From Rhynchopus euleeides (lineage: Eukaryota > Euglenozoa > Diplonemea > Diplonemida > Diplonemidae): 64,000 nt of DNA. Under the pieces are notes generated by a model that had not been told where the DNA came from, did no database searches, and saw nothing but the letters and a program-made list of their open reading frames with translations. Within the stretch, counting starts at the first letter, position 1. Each line of letters starts with the position of its first letter. The DNA lies in NCBI GenBank assembly GCA_963210315.1, contig OY723254.1:1270379-1334378 (forward strand). Reading direction: 5' to 3'. This document shows positions 43,201-52,867 of this stretch, one piece after another. The position numbers and the translations under genes are program-made.

Positions 43201-44108
43201 ACCTACCCTCCCCCTTGTAATTGTCCGCCCCCCCAAACCCCTTGTAATTGTCCGCCTCGGGGCCTCCTCGGGGGGCGGACAATTACAAGGGTTATACTGG
43301 GTACTAAGGCCTGCAGTGCGAGTGGTTGGGCTGGCGGGAGTTGGGGGTGTTAGGTGACCACCTAGCACCCCTGCTGATGTCGGTGGGCACCACAGAAGAT
43401 GGGCGCACGAGCAGGTCATCCCGCTTGTGCCCGGCGCCACCAGGAAGCTGTGCCATACAGCAGAAAGTGGCGAGTGGTCCTCTGAGGAAACTGATCGAAC
43501 CGTGCACACCACGCTGGTTGGTTCACAGCATGCAGAGGCGCACCGCGTACCCAGCCGTAGCCCGTGGTCCTCAGAGCACAACAGCCTCCTTCCCCTGCAC
43601 ACCTGAAGTGGTCCGATTCACTGCCTCGCTCTGTTGCAAGCGATGTATTGCAGGAGCGTGCTGAGCCCAACCTTCCAATCGCGGGACATCCACATCCTCT
43701 TCCGCTGAAAATTCGCAACTGTCTGCCCGACCAAGCCTGGGTGTGATTCTCCCCTCAGGACGTATGCATCTCATGCCCACACCCTACCGTCGGGTGGGTG
43801 GCTGGGGAGGGCTGGGGCAGCAAACAAGGCAGGGATGAGGCCGAGAGCGGGGCTCCGCCTGCGTGACAAGGGTCTCTTAATCACTCCTCGCTACTCCCCT
43901 CTCACCCCCTGGGGGTGGTAGGGGTGAGTAGCGAGAGCCCTGGCCACACAGAGCGCACAAACACTATGGAATGTGCACCTGTTGTTGTGTGCACGCTGCA
44001 GCCAGTGGTACAGGCTACTCCCTTGTAATTGTCCGCCTGACCTTGTAATTGTCCGTTTCGGACAAAAATGCCAAAATAGGGCGGACAATTACAAGGGGGT
44101 GGGTAGGT
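43201..44108. mobile_element. TIR element of about 0.9 kb with CTTGTAATTGTCCGCC termini
   Basis: The left end is acctaccctcccccttgtaa followed by ttgtccgcc; the right end is its inverse, ggcggacaattacaaggggg then tgggtaggt, giving about 30 bp of terminal inverted repeat with one or two mismatches. Each end carries two more CTTGTAATTGTCCG blocks, one inverted, so the ends themselves are hairpins. No transposase or long ORF inside, and no clear target duplication. Probably a non-autonomous DNA transposon. Confidence 0.65.
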
Positions 44109-44198
44109 ATTCACCAAAAGAGGTACCTCTGGGCAGAATGTAGTTGACTGTGGGTGGGGGAAAAACTTGGGGCAGTATTGCAAAGAAAGAACAACACT

Positions 44199-45719
44199 TC
44201 AACGCAGTTTTTTCACAAAGGTTCCCTGTTTGTATTTCTTGAGTGTAGGGGTTGTGAGTTCAACATCAAATGCCGAGCAGGACAGGCCGATGCCATGCAT
44301 GTCCAACCCGACGAGAGGTTCGGAGGGGCGGTGACGGCGTTTGTGCTGCTTGGCCGGCGCCTTGCTGTTCCGGGGGCTCATCCACAGCGCCTCAGTCCCG
44401 CTCGAACCAAGGGGAGCAGTGCCGCACTCTGCAATCCAGGAGGGGAGCTCTATGCAATCAGCATCTTCTTCTTCGGTCACCTCGACATAGAGATGCACGC
44501 GGCCATCAGAGTGCTCCACAAGCTCCAAGCGGCGTGAGTCAACTGTCATTGTTCGGCGCATTGTATCCCACATCTCGCAGTGGGGGCCGAGCGCGTCGAG
44601 TAGCACCGAGGAACTCCTTTCGGAGAGAACACGCTCCGTTCTGAGCAGCCGCCCCTCGTTATCTAAGCGGAGAGTTTGCTTGGTGTGCGTGATGCCCTTC
44701 TCATTCCACGAGGTGCACAATCTCTGCGATTCCTCCCTCGTCGCCTTGATGATGCGCGTCTTGACGTAGGACATGGTGAAGGCCACAGGGAGGCTCCGTG
44801 GGGCAGCGAACAGCTCAAACATAACGGTGCTCCGCTTCCCAGTCACCCCCACGAGCTGGAAAATGGACTCGCACACGGTGTCCATCTTCTCCCCGAAATC
44901 GGTGCTGGAATTCCGCACGATGATCCTGTGGGGGTGCCCCTGCCACATCTCGCGCAGCTTCAAATCCTGCTCCAGAGCCTGTCCTGCCGTCTCACTCCGC
45001 GCCTGGTTGTTCTCAGTGGTGTAGTAATCCTCTGCACCGTCAGCAGCGGTGACAAGGTGCAGCACCATGTCGTAGCGTGCATCCCGCAGCTCCTCTGTAG
45101 TCCAGCCGCCATCCTCCAGGATCATGTCCCACACCTCGGGAGTGCAGAAAGCGCGTCCGTCCATAGTCCCTCTGTCGCAGAGGACTACTGCTGGCTTCCC
45201 ACAGCTCTGGGCGATGTCGACGAGATGCTGTTCGAACAGGAGCTGTGTCCGGAGGAGGGCAAGCTGGAATTTCATGATGCGCAGGTCAGTCACGTCGTGA
45301 AAGGCCACAGCAGCTCCGCCATTGAAGAGCAGCGTCGCCGCTTCTGGGGTGACAAGCACGTTGAACCCTTCGCTTTCGAGCTTCTCACGGACAACAGACA
45401 TGCCCGTTGTCTTCCCGGCGCAGGGCCCACCGGTAAAGACGACGCGATATACTGGCTGTGGATCGTCGGGGCAAGGGACAGGGATGGGGCTGAGGCTGGC
45501 GGGCTTGCAGAAAGGGTCGGGCGGGGTGTCAGCCGGCTTCGGGGTGTCGCAGGGTTCCAGGTGTTGCAGCAGCTGGCGGTGCATCGCCTCAAGCATGCCT
45601 TGCTTGGTGTCGGGGCGCTCCTTCAGCACGACAGAGAGGAGGGACTCGATAACCTCTGGCACTCCAACCGACGTCATGTAGGCCGCCGCCTCCGGTGCTT
45701 GGGAGGCTCGGACCCTCAT
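44199..45719 (-). CDS. Ttd14-like P-loop NTPase with CYTH-type C-terminal domain (506 aa)
   Basis: Resembles Drosophila TRPL-translocation-defect protein 14 and its protist relatives, which bind GTP and phosphoinositides and act in membrane-protein trafficking. From the ATG at 45719 a variable N-tail (1-90) precedes a P-loop kinase-like domain with Walker A GGPCAGKTT (about 97-105), then PEAATLLFNGG, a QLALLRTQLLFEQ helix and VVLCDRGTMDGRAF. The C-terminal half has a triphosphate-tunnel-like pattern of alternating charged strands (TRIIKATREESQRL, KQTLRLDNEGRLLRTERVL, GRVHLYVEVTEEE). Single exon. The frame extends 5' into an R1 SINE copy (45821 on), so I take the ATG after it. Confidence 0.88.
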   Translation of the reverse strand: MRVRASQAPEAAAYMTSVGVPEVIESLLSVVLKERPDTKQGMLEAMHRQLLQHLEPCDTPKPADTPPDPFCKPASLSPIPVPCPDDPQPVYRVVFTGGPCAGKTTGMSVVREKLESEGFNVLVTPEAATLLFNGGAAVAFHDVTDLRIMKFQLALLRTQLLFEQHLVDIAQSCGKPAVVLCDRGTMDGRAFCTPEVWDMILEDGGWTTEELRDARYDMVLHLVTAADGAEDYYTTENNQARSETAGQALEQDLKLREMWQGHPHRIIVRNSSTDFGEKMDTVCESIFQLVGVTGKRSTVMFELFAAPRSLPVAFTMSYVKTRIIKATREESQRLCTSWNEKGITHTKQTLRLDNEGRLLRTERVLSERSSSVLLDALGPHCEMWDTMRRTMTVDSRRLELVEHSDGRVHLYVEVTEEEDADCIELPSWIAECGTAPLGSSGTEALWMSPRNSKAPAKQHKRRHRPSEPLVGLDMHGIGLSCSAFDVELTTPTLKKYKQGTFVKKLR

Positions 45720-45820
45720 TGCGCTGTGGGCCCAAGGGGGGGAAGACCTGTGGAGTGATGTTTGGTAGGGCGCAGCACTAACAACAATCAACCGTGGACT
45801 ACACAAGAGAATGGACAACG

Positions 45821-45935
45821 GGGGGGGCTTGATCGTCGAGAGTGAATGGGAAAGCAAGTCACCCAGCACCTTCACGCAATGTTAGTCATTTTTGTAGTCA
45901 CTACTATGTATAGCAGTACAAGGCAGATCAATACC
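45821..45935 (-). mobile_element. SINE-like family 1 (R1), truncated diverged copy
   Basis: G-run, cttgatcgtcgagagtgaat, then the R1 sequence to about aaggcagatcaatacccaaa with roughly one change per ten bases. It lies about 100 bp upstream of the Ttd14-like start codon. Confidence 0.7.
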
Positions 45936-45973
45936 CAAAACGGCATGTAACCACCTAAAAACGCTATGTAGTA

Positions 45974-46122
45974 GAGAAGGCAAAACCCACTCTTTGTCAG
46001 CTAAAAAAAGTGTCACGAAAATTATTTTGGCCGTTTTGGCACATTCCAGACGAAGTTGTGGACCTTGGGTGACCTCACCGGGGACATGTCGTGACTGTCA
46101 GATATCATCGGAGGGGCGACCA
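45974..46122 (+). repeat. Long direct repeat, left copy (partner 49466-49627)
   Basis: gagaaggcaaaacccactct... through gtgtcacgaaaattattttg, gccgttttggcac and ggtgacctcaccggggacat is repeated at 49466-49627 in the same orientation with few changes. The two copies bracket about 3.4 kb that holds the 31-bp minisatellite, the 46903-48039 gene and the GGGCATGTACTAG minisatellite. Weaker relatives of the attattttggcc block lie at 49770 and 52455. Confidence 0.75.
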
Positions 46123-46126
46123 CCCC

Positions 46127-46585
46127 AGAATGGCATGTAACCACCTGAAACCACCTCAGAACAGCATGTAACCACCTGTAACCACCCCAGAATGGCATGT
46201 AACCACCTGTAACCACCTCAAGACGGCATGTAACCACCTGTAACCACCCCAGAATGGCATGTAACCACCTGTAACCACCTCGGAATGGCATGTAACCACC
46301 TGTAACCACCCCAAGACGGCATGTAACCACCTGAAACCACCTCAGAACAGCATGTAACCACCTGTAACCACCTCAGAACAGCATGTAACCACCTGTAACC
46401 ACCCCAGAATGGCATGTAACCACCTGTAACCACCCCAGAATGGCATGTAACCACCTGTAACCACCTCAAGACGGCATGTAACCACCTGTAACCACCCCAG
46501 AATGGCATGTAACCACCTGTAACCACCTCGGAATGGCATGTAACCACCTGTAACCACCTCAAGACGGCATGTAACCACCTGTAAG
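46127..46585. repeat. 31-bp minisatellite (GGCATGTAACCACCTGTAAC), about 14 units
   Basis: Units read aatggcatgtaaccacctgt aaccaccccag with alternates cctcag, cctcgg and cctcaagac. The unit is 31 bp, the same length as the satellite at 13971-18955 but unrelated in sequence. Single orphan units lie at about 45943 and 49722. The frames across it are by-products of the repeat. Confidence 0.9.
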
Positions 46586-46900
46586 GACCGTCTTGGACCC
46601 CAAAATGGGTGAAAAACCCCAAAAATTGGCCCAAAAAACCACTTTTGGGCCACAGATGACCGTCTTGTACCAAGGAACAGACGGAAATCCTTCCTTGTTC
46701 CCAAGGAAACAGCAGGCAGGCACCACAGCTGGGTACAGGACCTCAAGACGGTCAGAAAGGACCGTCTTGGACCCCAAAATAGGTGAAAACCCCCAAAAAT
46801 ACACGGTGGACTCCAGCGGGGGTAGGGTAACCCTTTTCGGGAGTCTCAACTAGGGGGAGTCCAACTCCCGCTAGCGGGAGTATAGATCAGCAGTGGGCAA
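46586..46900. repeat. Duplicated block with CTCCCGCTAGCGGGAG palindromes, left of the 46903 gene
   Basis: ggaccgtcttggaccccaaa occurs at 46584 and 46764. ccacttttgggccacagatg accgtc is repeated (one change) at about 48370. The block ends ggagtccaactcccgctagc gggagtatag, and the same palindrome recurs at 48230-48330 on the other side of the gene and in part at 51265-51310. Confidence 0.7.
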
Positions 46901-46902
46901 CA

Positions 46903-48039
46903 ATGAGGCGATGCGGGGGGCGAGGGCACCGATGCTCACTGTGCGACATCCCAGAAGAACGCTGGTATCAACAGGTGCATCGATACCCGCACCTGACTCT
47001 CTCTGAGATAAAAGAGGCTGGCTACCCCTCCCTCTTGGCAGGTGTGCTTCCCAATGCCCGCTACGTCACCCCAGCACTCCATGACTGCAAGGGGCTCGCC
47101 ATGCGGCTGATCAGGGTACTGGATGAGACAACAAAAAAATATTCGACAAGACCTGTACAAACCTTGCACTGAATGTGTCGCAGAATGGGACAGGTGCTCA
47201 GTTCCGGAAGGTCGTGCTTGCCTGTCACAGGACACACCTACAAGGGCTTGTTCCGCTACCTCTTTGTCTCCCTTGCAGACCTCATGCATTTCCGGTATGC
47301 AGACATCCCCTGGCACTTCTGGGGATGCAAGGATGAGTCAGCCCGGATTCCCTTCTTGCGTGCTCGGATCTCAGGGCATATATTTCACTGGTTGATGGAG
47401 CATGCCGAAAAGGGATCAACGCGCAATGCCTACGTACACAGTCTCCATCATTGGTGGGCTCCAGAAGATGCAGTGCCTCTGCAGAACAACGACGAATTTG
47501 AAGAAGCAGAGAACGGACATCGCAAGAAAGATGCCGTTACAATCGCCAGCTCCGCAACTTACGAGAGAGATCTTGCGATGGCAGAAGAGAAGCGGCGCGC
47601 ATCGGGCATGCCTTGGAAGGTTGCGCACCTGTCGCAGGACGGGATCCTCGGGTATAGAGAAGTCATTCTGTGTCCGTGTCTGCACACCCGACACGCTCAT
47701 AGATTGGCTGTGTATGTTCTTTGCACACAGTTGACACAGCTGCAGAAGGGGTTTGTGCACTGCAACACACAGGACTTCGTTGAACCCATCAGCGCGCCCT
47801 ACTTCCTGTCCCGGTTCCCCGAAGGACACCGCAAATTATCGCTCTGCTTGTGCAAAATGCCAATCCCGCTGGGGGCGACTTTCACACCATTCGTGTCATC
47901 CGAGGCGACTTTGAGCACGCTTGACCAACGCGCACAGCAGGAGGGGGATGACAGTTCTGACGAAGAAGATGAGGCCTGCAGGATGGCTTGTCTTGCCCAA
48001 GGTGTAACACAACTACGACAGGCGATGGCCGCACTTTGA
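46903..48039 (+). CDS. Unrecognised protein; frame broken by one TGA or by a 78-nt intron
   Basis: One reading frame runs from the ATG at 46903 to TGA 48037-48039, broken only by TGA at 47170-47172. Removing 47116-47193 (GTACTG...GGGACAG, 78 nt) keeps the frame and deletes the stop, so a short intron is the simplest explanation; nonsense mutation or readthrough are alternatives. The spliced product would be about 352 aa. It has a Cys-rich start (CGGRGHRCSLCD), aromatic/charged central parts (RYADIPWHFWGCKDESARIP, HRKLSLCLCKMPIPL) and an acidic DDSSDEEDE tail. No family recognised. Its position between duplicated repeats (45974/49466) and palindromic blocks suggests it may belong to a mobile element. 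Confidence 0.55.
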
Positions 48040-48199
48040 CACCTCAAATTCTAACCGCTCACCTCCGCAGGTGCAGCCGCTACCAGGAGGATAGGTAGGT
48101 AGTCCAGAGTCCGGGGAAACTGACAGAAGCAAAACAAGCCCCTCCCCATCCCTCTTCCACCATGATTTTACCCCCCACGCCAGTAGACTGTAACTATAT

Positions 48200-48420
48200 C
48201 ATGGGAAAAATGGATGAAAATAGGTGAAAAGACTCCCGCTAGGGGGAGTCAGACTCCCCCTAGCGGGAGTATAGACTCCCGCTAGCGGGAGTCTTTGACA
48301 CCCGCTCAGACTCCCGCTCCCAGACTCCCGCTAGGGCCGCTGGAGTCCACCGTGTAGGCCAAAAAAACCACTATTGGGCCACAGATGACCGTCCTGTACC
48401 CGTAGTTGTCCAAAAAATGG
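48200..48420. repeat. CTCCCGCTAGCGGGAG palindrome cluster and duplicated block, right of the 46903 gene
   Basis: agactcccgctagggggagt and tagcgggagtatagactccc are repeated several times in both orientations, followed by ccactattgggccacagatg accgtcctgtacc, a direct copy of 46640-46675. With the left block it frames the 46903-48039 gene. Confidence 0.7.
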
Positions 48421-48699
48421 GTTTTTTTGGGTTCCTGATTTTTTGGTGGGCTTTCAGGCCTGCAGGGGGGCCCTGGGGGGGTTTTCATGAAAACCGTGTT
48501 TCAAAAACGCCTAACTACTCGGCTGCCCCTGGGAAATATTAAAATGCGTTTTTGAGGGCAAAATTTGAGCATTTAGTAGCAGAGGGACACTTCAGCCATT
48601 TTCAGCAGAAAAAAAATGAAGCTTTAATTCCCCTGTGTGGCCTTGTCAGAAAACGAGGTGCCGACCCACACCCAGCCCAGCCCACGTCGAACCTCCAAT

Positions 48700-49180
48700 C
48701 GCGCATGTGCTAGACTTCATTCTGAACCAAACGGGCAGCATTTCGAGTTCAAACGGGCATGTACTAGCCTTCATTCTGCTCCACAACTTCACAATTCCAA
48801 TCCCAAACCTGCATGTCCTCGCCCTTCGCCTCGAGCAAACGGGCAGCATTCAGAGTACAAACGGGCGTGTACTATCTTCATCCGGCACGACGTAGAGTCG
48901 AAACGGGCATGTACTAACAGCAAACGGGCATGTACTCGACTTCATTCTGCCGCAAACGGACAGCATTCAGAGTTCAAACGGGCATGTACTAGACCTCATT
49001 CTGCATCACAACAGTAACAAACCGGCATCATCTGGGCTTCAAACCGGCATGTACCAGACTTCATCCTGCATCAGAACTGCGGCAGCAAACGGGCAGCATC
49101 CCGAGTTCATTCTGCGACAAACGGACGGCATCTAGGGTGCAAACGGGCATGTACTAGCCTTCGTCCTGGATCAAGCCAAC
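48700..49180. repeat. Degenerate minisatellite (AAACGGGCATGTACTAG / CTTCATTCTGC)
   Basis: About a dozen diverged units built from aaacgggcatgtactagact, tcattctgc and aaacgggcagcat. Unit length varies. The open frame over its first part is a repeat by-product. Confidence 0.75.
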
Positions 49181-49194
49181 CGGGGATGATCCGG

Positions 49195-49480
49195 ACAGTC
49201 ACGGAACCGTGTAACAAACTGTTCGCACCCGGAGAATGGCCAGAAACACTCTCCGGGAGACACTTTGTTGGGTGCGAACAGTTTGAAACATGGTATGGAA
49301 AATGTTGGGCGTGCTTTTGCTCGAATAATCAGTTCTCGTGCAACGTCACAGCGCCCAGCCAGGGGGTGGTCATGAAAATATCTCCAAACAATCACGGAAC
49401 CGCATAACAAACTGTTCGCACCCGAAGAGAGGTGAGAAATACCCTCCGGGAGACACTTTCTTGGGTGCGAATAGAGAAGG
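49195..49480. repeat. Two hairpins with AACTGTTCGCACCC arms
   Basis: aacaaactgttcgcacccgg ... tgggtgcgaacagtttgaaa (49212-49288) is an inverted repeat with a loop of about 40 bp. A second, partly degraded copy lies at 49403-49470. Both are preceded by cacggaaccg. This may be a mobile hairpin or the ends of a short element. Confidence 0.65.
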
Positions 49481-49869
49481 CATAACCCCCTCCTTGTCAG
49501 CTAAAAAAAGTGTCACGAAAATTATTTTGGCCGTTTTGGCACGTTTCAGACGAAGTTGTGGACCTTGGGTGACCTCACCGGGGACTTGTCGTGACTGTCG
49601 GACACGGTCAGAGGGCCGACCACCAGGAACACATATGCGCGACCTGAACCATCGTCGCGATTCGGAAGATCTGGCAGACACCCGTCTGTGCAACAAAGCA
49701 ACAGTGCCAAACCGACAATGGAACCACCTCAGAATGGCATGTAATAGAGGAGGCCTACCTCCAGCCATCCCTCACAAAAAAAGTGTGACGGAAATTAATT
49801 TGGTCAATTCGGCTCAAAAAAACAGCCTCCCGGACCCCGCACACACTCCGACATTGCCAAAATGAGTAT

Positions 49870-49998
49870 TTACGTCCCTCCCGGGGAGGCCCCAAGGGAC
49901 CCTCGAGGGAGCGTAAAATGACCCGAGGGCGCGAAGCGCCCGAGGGGCATTTTACGCTCCCGAGAGGGTCCCGCGGGGCCCGGGAGGGACGTAGTTCG
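49870..49998. repeat. Large near-perfect palindrome (arms about 60 bp)
   Basis: ggaccctcgagggagcgtaa aatgacccgagggcgc is mirrored by gcgcccgaggggcatttta cgctcccgagagggtccc. The centre is GGGCGCGAAGCGCCC. Outer parts (gtccctcccgggg / ccgggagggac) extend the arms. No ORF. Confidence 0.8.
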
Positions 49999-50151
49999 GT
50001 TTGTTTCCCAAGGGGACACCTTTGCGGGCCCTCCCGAGCCTCTGGAAATTGCCTGCAGTGGGACCCTCTGGCCGGGCTGTTTGGCCACATTTTGACCCCG
50101 GGGAGCCCCGGGAAATCGGGTCCACACCTAAAAAATCACCCAAAAACGCGA

Positions 50152-50420
50152 AATTTTGCGCTTCCCAGGCGTGGGGGGCGGAGCCCCCCACATGGGGGGT
50201 CCGGGGGGCGAAGCCCCCCGGAAAATTTTTTTTTCGGCCAAAAAATTTTTTTTTTCGACATGTCGAAAATCCGGCCACCCTGGGGCAGCAGCCTGGACTG
50301 GTGGCCACCCCAACCAAAAAAAATCGAAAAAAAATCCGAAAAAAATCCGAAAAATATCGGTGTGGCACCCCAGAGGGCCCGATTTTCGGTTTAGTCGGCC
50401 GAAAAAAAAATTTTTTTTGG
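50152..50420 (+). repeat. Complex repeat unit, copy 1 (partner 50675-50907)
   Basis: ggggggcggagccccccaca, ggggtccggggggcgaagcc, a T-run with ttcggcc, ttcgacatgtcgaaaatccg, cagcagcctggactggtggc and cgaaaaatatcggtgtggca follow in order, and the whole unit recurs about 520 bp downstream. Each unit contains several palindromes; none is coding. Confidence 0.85.
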
Positions 50421-50437
50421 CCAAAAATAGCTATTTA

Positions 50438-50550
50438 TTGGGGGCCTTCGCTACCAAGTGTGACTGAGTGAGAAAAAGTGAGCCACGGCGCACTTCCCCT
50501 CACTGGCTGACGAGCAGTGACGAGTAGTGACTGGTAGCGAGGGCCCCCAT
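50438..50550. repeat. MITE-like GGGCCTTCGCT element, copy 5
   Basis: GGGGGCCTTCGCTACCAAGTG on the left and GGTAGCGAGGGCCCCC on the right, about 110 bp apart. It is inserted between the two complex repeat units. Confidence 0.55.
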
Positions 50551-50552
50551 TG

Positions 50553-50674
50553 TACTGAAATAATCTTCACATTATTTTACGCGGAGGGGGGCCTGCTACA
50601 TAAAGTAACATTATTTTACGCGAGCGAAGCGAGCGTAAAATTGAAGTCATGTTGCCGAGCGAAGCGAGGCGACA
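50553..50674 (+). repeat. GCGAGCGAAGCGAGC repeat, copy 1 (partner 52157-52281)
   Basis: tgtactgaaataatcttcac, attattttacgcggaggggg, gcctgctacataaagtaaca, acgcgagcgaagcgagcgta and gccgagcgaagcgaggcgac are repeated exactly at 52157-52281. At the second site an inverted version follows (52282-52365), which gives a larger palindrome. Confidence 0.85.
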
Positions 50675-50907
50675 TGTGTGGGGGGCGGAGCCCCCCACAT
50701 GGGGGGTCCGGGGGGCGAAGCCCCCCGGAAATTTTTTTTTTCGGCCAAAAAAATTTTTTTTTCGACATGTCGAAAATCCGGCCACCCTGGGGCAGCAGCC
50801 TGGACTGGTGGCCACCCCAACCAAAAAAAATCGAAAAAAAATCCGAAAAAAATCCGAAAAATATCGGTGTGGCACCCCAGAGGGCCCGATTTTCGGTTTA
50901 GTCCAGG
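50675..50907 (+). repeat. Complex repeat unit, copy 2
   Basis: Near-identical to 50152-50395. The match ends at gattttcggtttagtc. A third remnant (gtttagtcggccgaaaaaaa) lies at 52103-52150. Confidence 0.85.
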
Positions 50908-51809
50908 GGATATGATAGGTCTGGTTTTCCGGTTTTCAAAACCAGGGTTTCCCGGTTCCCGGTTTTCTGGAAAAAAAAAAAAGGTCGGTCTCATTTTTGG
51001 CGGTTTTTTTTGTGACTTTGGGACAGTAAAACAGTCAGAAAAAACGCCATAAAAAAATAGAAAGTGACCCCATCGTGATCCGCACAGAGCCCAAATAGTC
51101 CAAAGAAGGCAGAGAAGCGGAGAAGAAAAAATGGACCTAGCGGGTGGCCCGGTGGGTGGTGATGCCCTCGTCATGCAGGTCTCTTCTGTTTTGAAGGTGC
51201 ACACATGGTGGACTCCAGCCACCATGTCTAAGAGGGAGTCTAAGACTGCAGTCTGTACTGGAGACGGGAGTCTATTTTCCAGCTAGTTTACGCTCAGACT
51301 CCCGCTAGTTGAGACTCATGGGAGACACGGTGTACTCCACCGGAGGTAGGGTAACCTCCGCTGGAGTTCACCGTGTCGTCTGCCTCTGTGCAGCGTCACT
51401 CGGTGCCATCGAATACATGGCGACAGCCCACCAACTCGAGACAGATCTGCTTGTCTGGAGGGCTGAGACGAGAACACGAACGACTTTCAAGCAGTCTTGA
51501 AGGTCGCCAAGCCTATTGGGGGCAACTAACAGATGAGATTTGTTTGTTGCCTGTCGTCACAGCTAGGTGCCCATCTCCTCGAAAACTCTCGTCTAGGCTC
51601 TACGTGGCGGAGATCTCGTGGACCCTTTGGCCATGACAAGGTCTGCCGTGCATCCACTCCACCCACAACGCACACCTGTCACGAGTGGTCGCTCCCACGT
51701 CCTCCTCCACCCTGAAGGTTGAACCCTCAAGGACCAGTGATCTCCTGCTGGCCGGGCTGCGATACAGTGAAGCCTTCCTACTTACAAGCGAATCCAGACT
51801 GTAGGGAAC
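50908..51809. other. Intergenic, no supported gene
   Basis: Contains partial CTCCCGCTAG palindromes at 51265-51310 and a ccaccggaggtagggtaacc block related to 46810-46835. No credible ORF. Confidence 0.4.
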
Positions 51810-51870
51810 AGATGTTCACTACCGTGGCCTCCGGCGGCTGGGGGGCTCCGCCCCCCAGACCCCCCTGCGT
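51810..51870 (-). repeat. R3 palindromic repeat
   Basis: gttcactaccgtggcctccg, gcggctggggggctccgccc, cccagacccccctg: the reverse orientation of 20288-20352. Confidence 0.75.
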
Positions 51871-52156
51871 AAAAACATTGCACCAGACCGGTTTTTTGGC
51901 CGAGAGTCCAAACTTTCAAAGCAGCTGCTGCGCCTGCCCCACCAAGCAGCCTCAGTACGACAGGACGCGCGCAGGCACTGGGCCCTCTCAGATTCTGGGA
52001 GGGTTTGCGCGGGTCGCGCGCGCCGAAGGCGCGCGCGAAAAATTTTCAAAACCAGAAAAACCGGAAAACGGCGCCAGAAAAAAAGTCTATCTTATACCCT
52101 GGTTTAGTCGGCCGAAAAAAAAAATTTTTTTTCGGCCAAAAATAGCTATTTATTGT

Positions 52157-52365
52157 ACTGAAATAATCTTCACATTATTTTACGCGGAGGGGGGCCTGCT
52201 ACATAAAGTAACATTATTTTACGCGAGCGAAGCGAGCGTAAAATTGAAGTCATGTTGCCGAGCGAAGCGAGGCGACATGTGGAAGTCACCTTAACGAGCG
52301 AAGCGAGTTGAGGTGTGATTACTTTATGTAGTAGCAGGCCCCCCTCCGCGTAAAATAATGTGAAG
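52157..52365. repeat. GCGAGCGAAGCGAGC repeat, copy 2 with inverted extension
   Basis: The first 125 bp copy 50553-50674. Then gagcgaagcgag continues into ctttatgtagtagcaggccc cccctccgcgtaaaataatg, the inverse of the start, so the block forms a stem of about 50 bp. Confidence 0.8.
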
Positions 52366-52574
52366 TTTATTTTTTGTGCAATAGGTTGTTTTATCTCCCT
52401 GAAATTAGATAGAGGAGGCATAGCAAACGGAAATCCCTAACAAAATTTTGTCTCCGAAATTATTTTGGCCAATTTTCTCCCGAAAAACCTAGAAACCAGA
52501 CCCACCGCACATCGAGAATGTCATTTTTCGGTGATTTCTGGGGTCTGGGGGCCTTTTGCCACCCTCCCGTGCCT

Positions 52575-52850
52575 CATCATGTGTTGATCCCTCCTTTATT
52601 AATTGTCAGGTAGGTAACCCTGCACGGGTGTTGTCACCGTTGATCACTCTTTATTAACTGTTAGGCGGGTAAACCCTGCACGGGTGTTGTCACTGTTGAT
52701 CGCTCTTTACTAATTGTTAGGCGGGTTAACCCTGCACGGGTGTTGAGCCCTCTTTGTTAATTGTCAAGTGGGTAACCCTGCACGGGTGTTGTCACTGGTG
52801 ATCACTCTTTACTAATTGTTAGGCGGGTTAACCCTGCACGGGTCCTGGCC
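52575..52850 (+). repeat. About 56-bp tandem repeat, five units
   Basis: Units read tgttgtcactgttgatcact, ctttactaattgttaggcgg, gttaaccctgcacggg, with one shorter unit at about 52741-52785. No coding meaning seen. Confidence 0.85.
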
Positions 52851-52867
52851 CGTGCCTGTGTGTGTTG

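Noticed and set aside
46022-46746. ORFs with repeated GGYMPFWGGYRWLHA peptides
   Set aside because: Translation of the 31-bp minisatellite; no flanking coding sequence.
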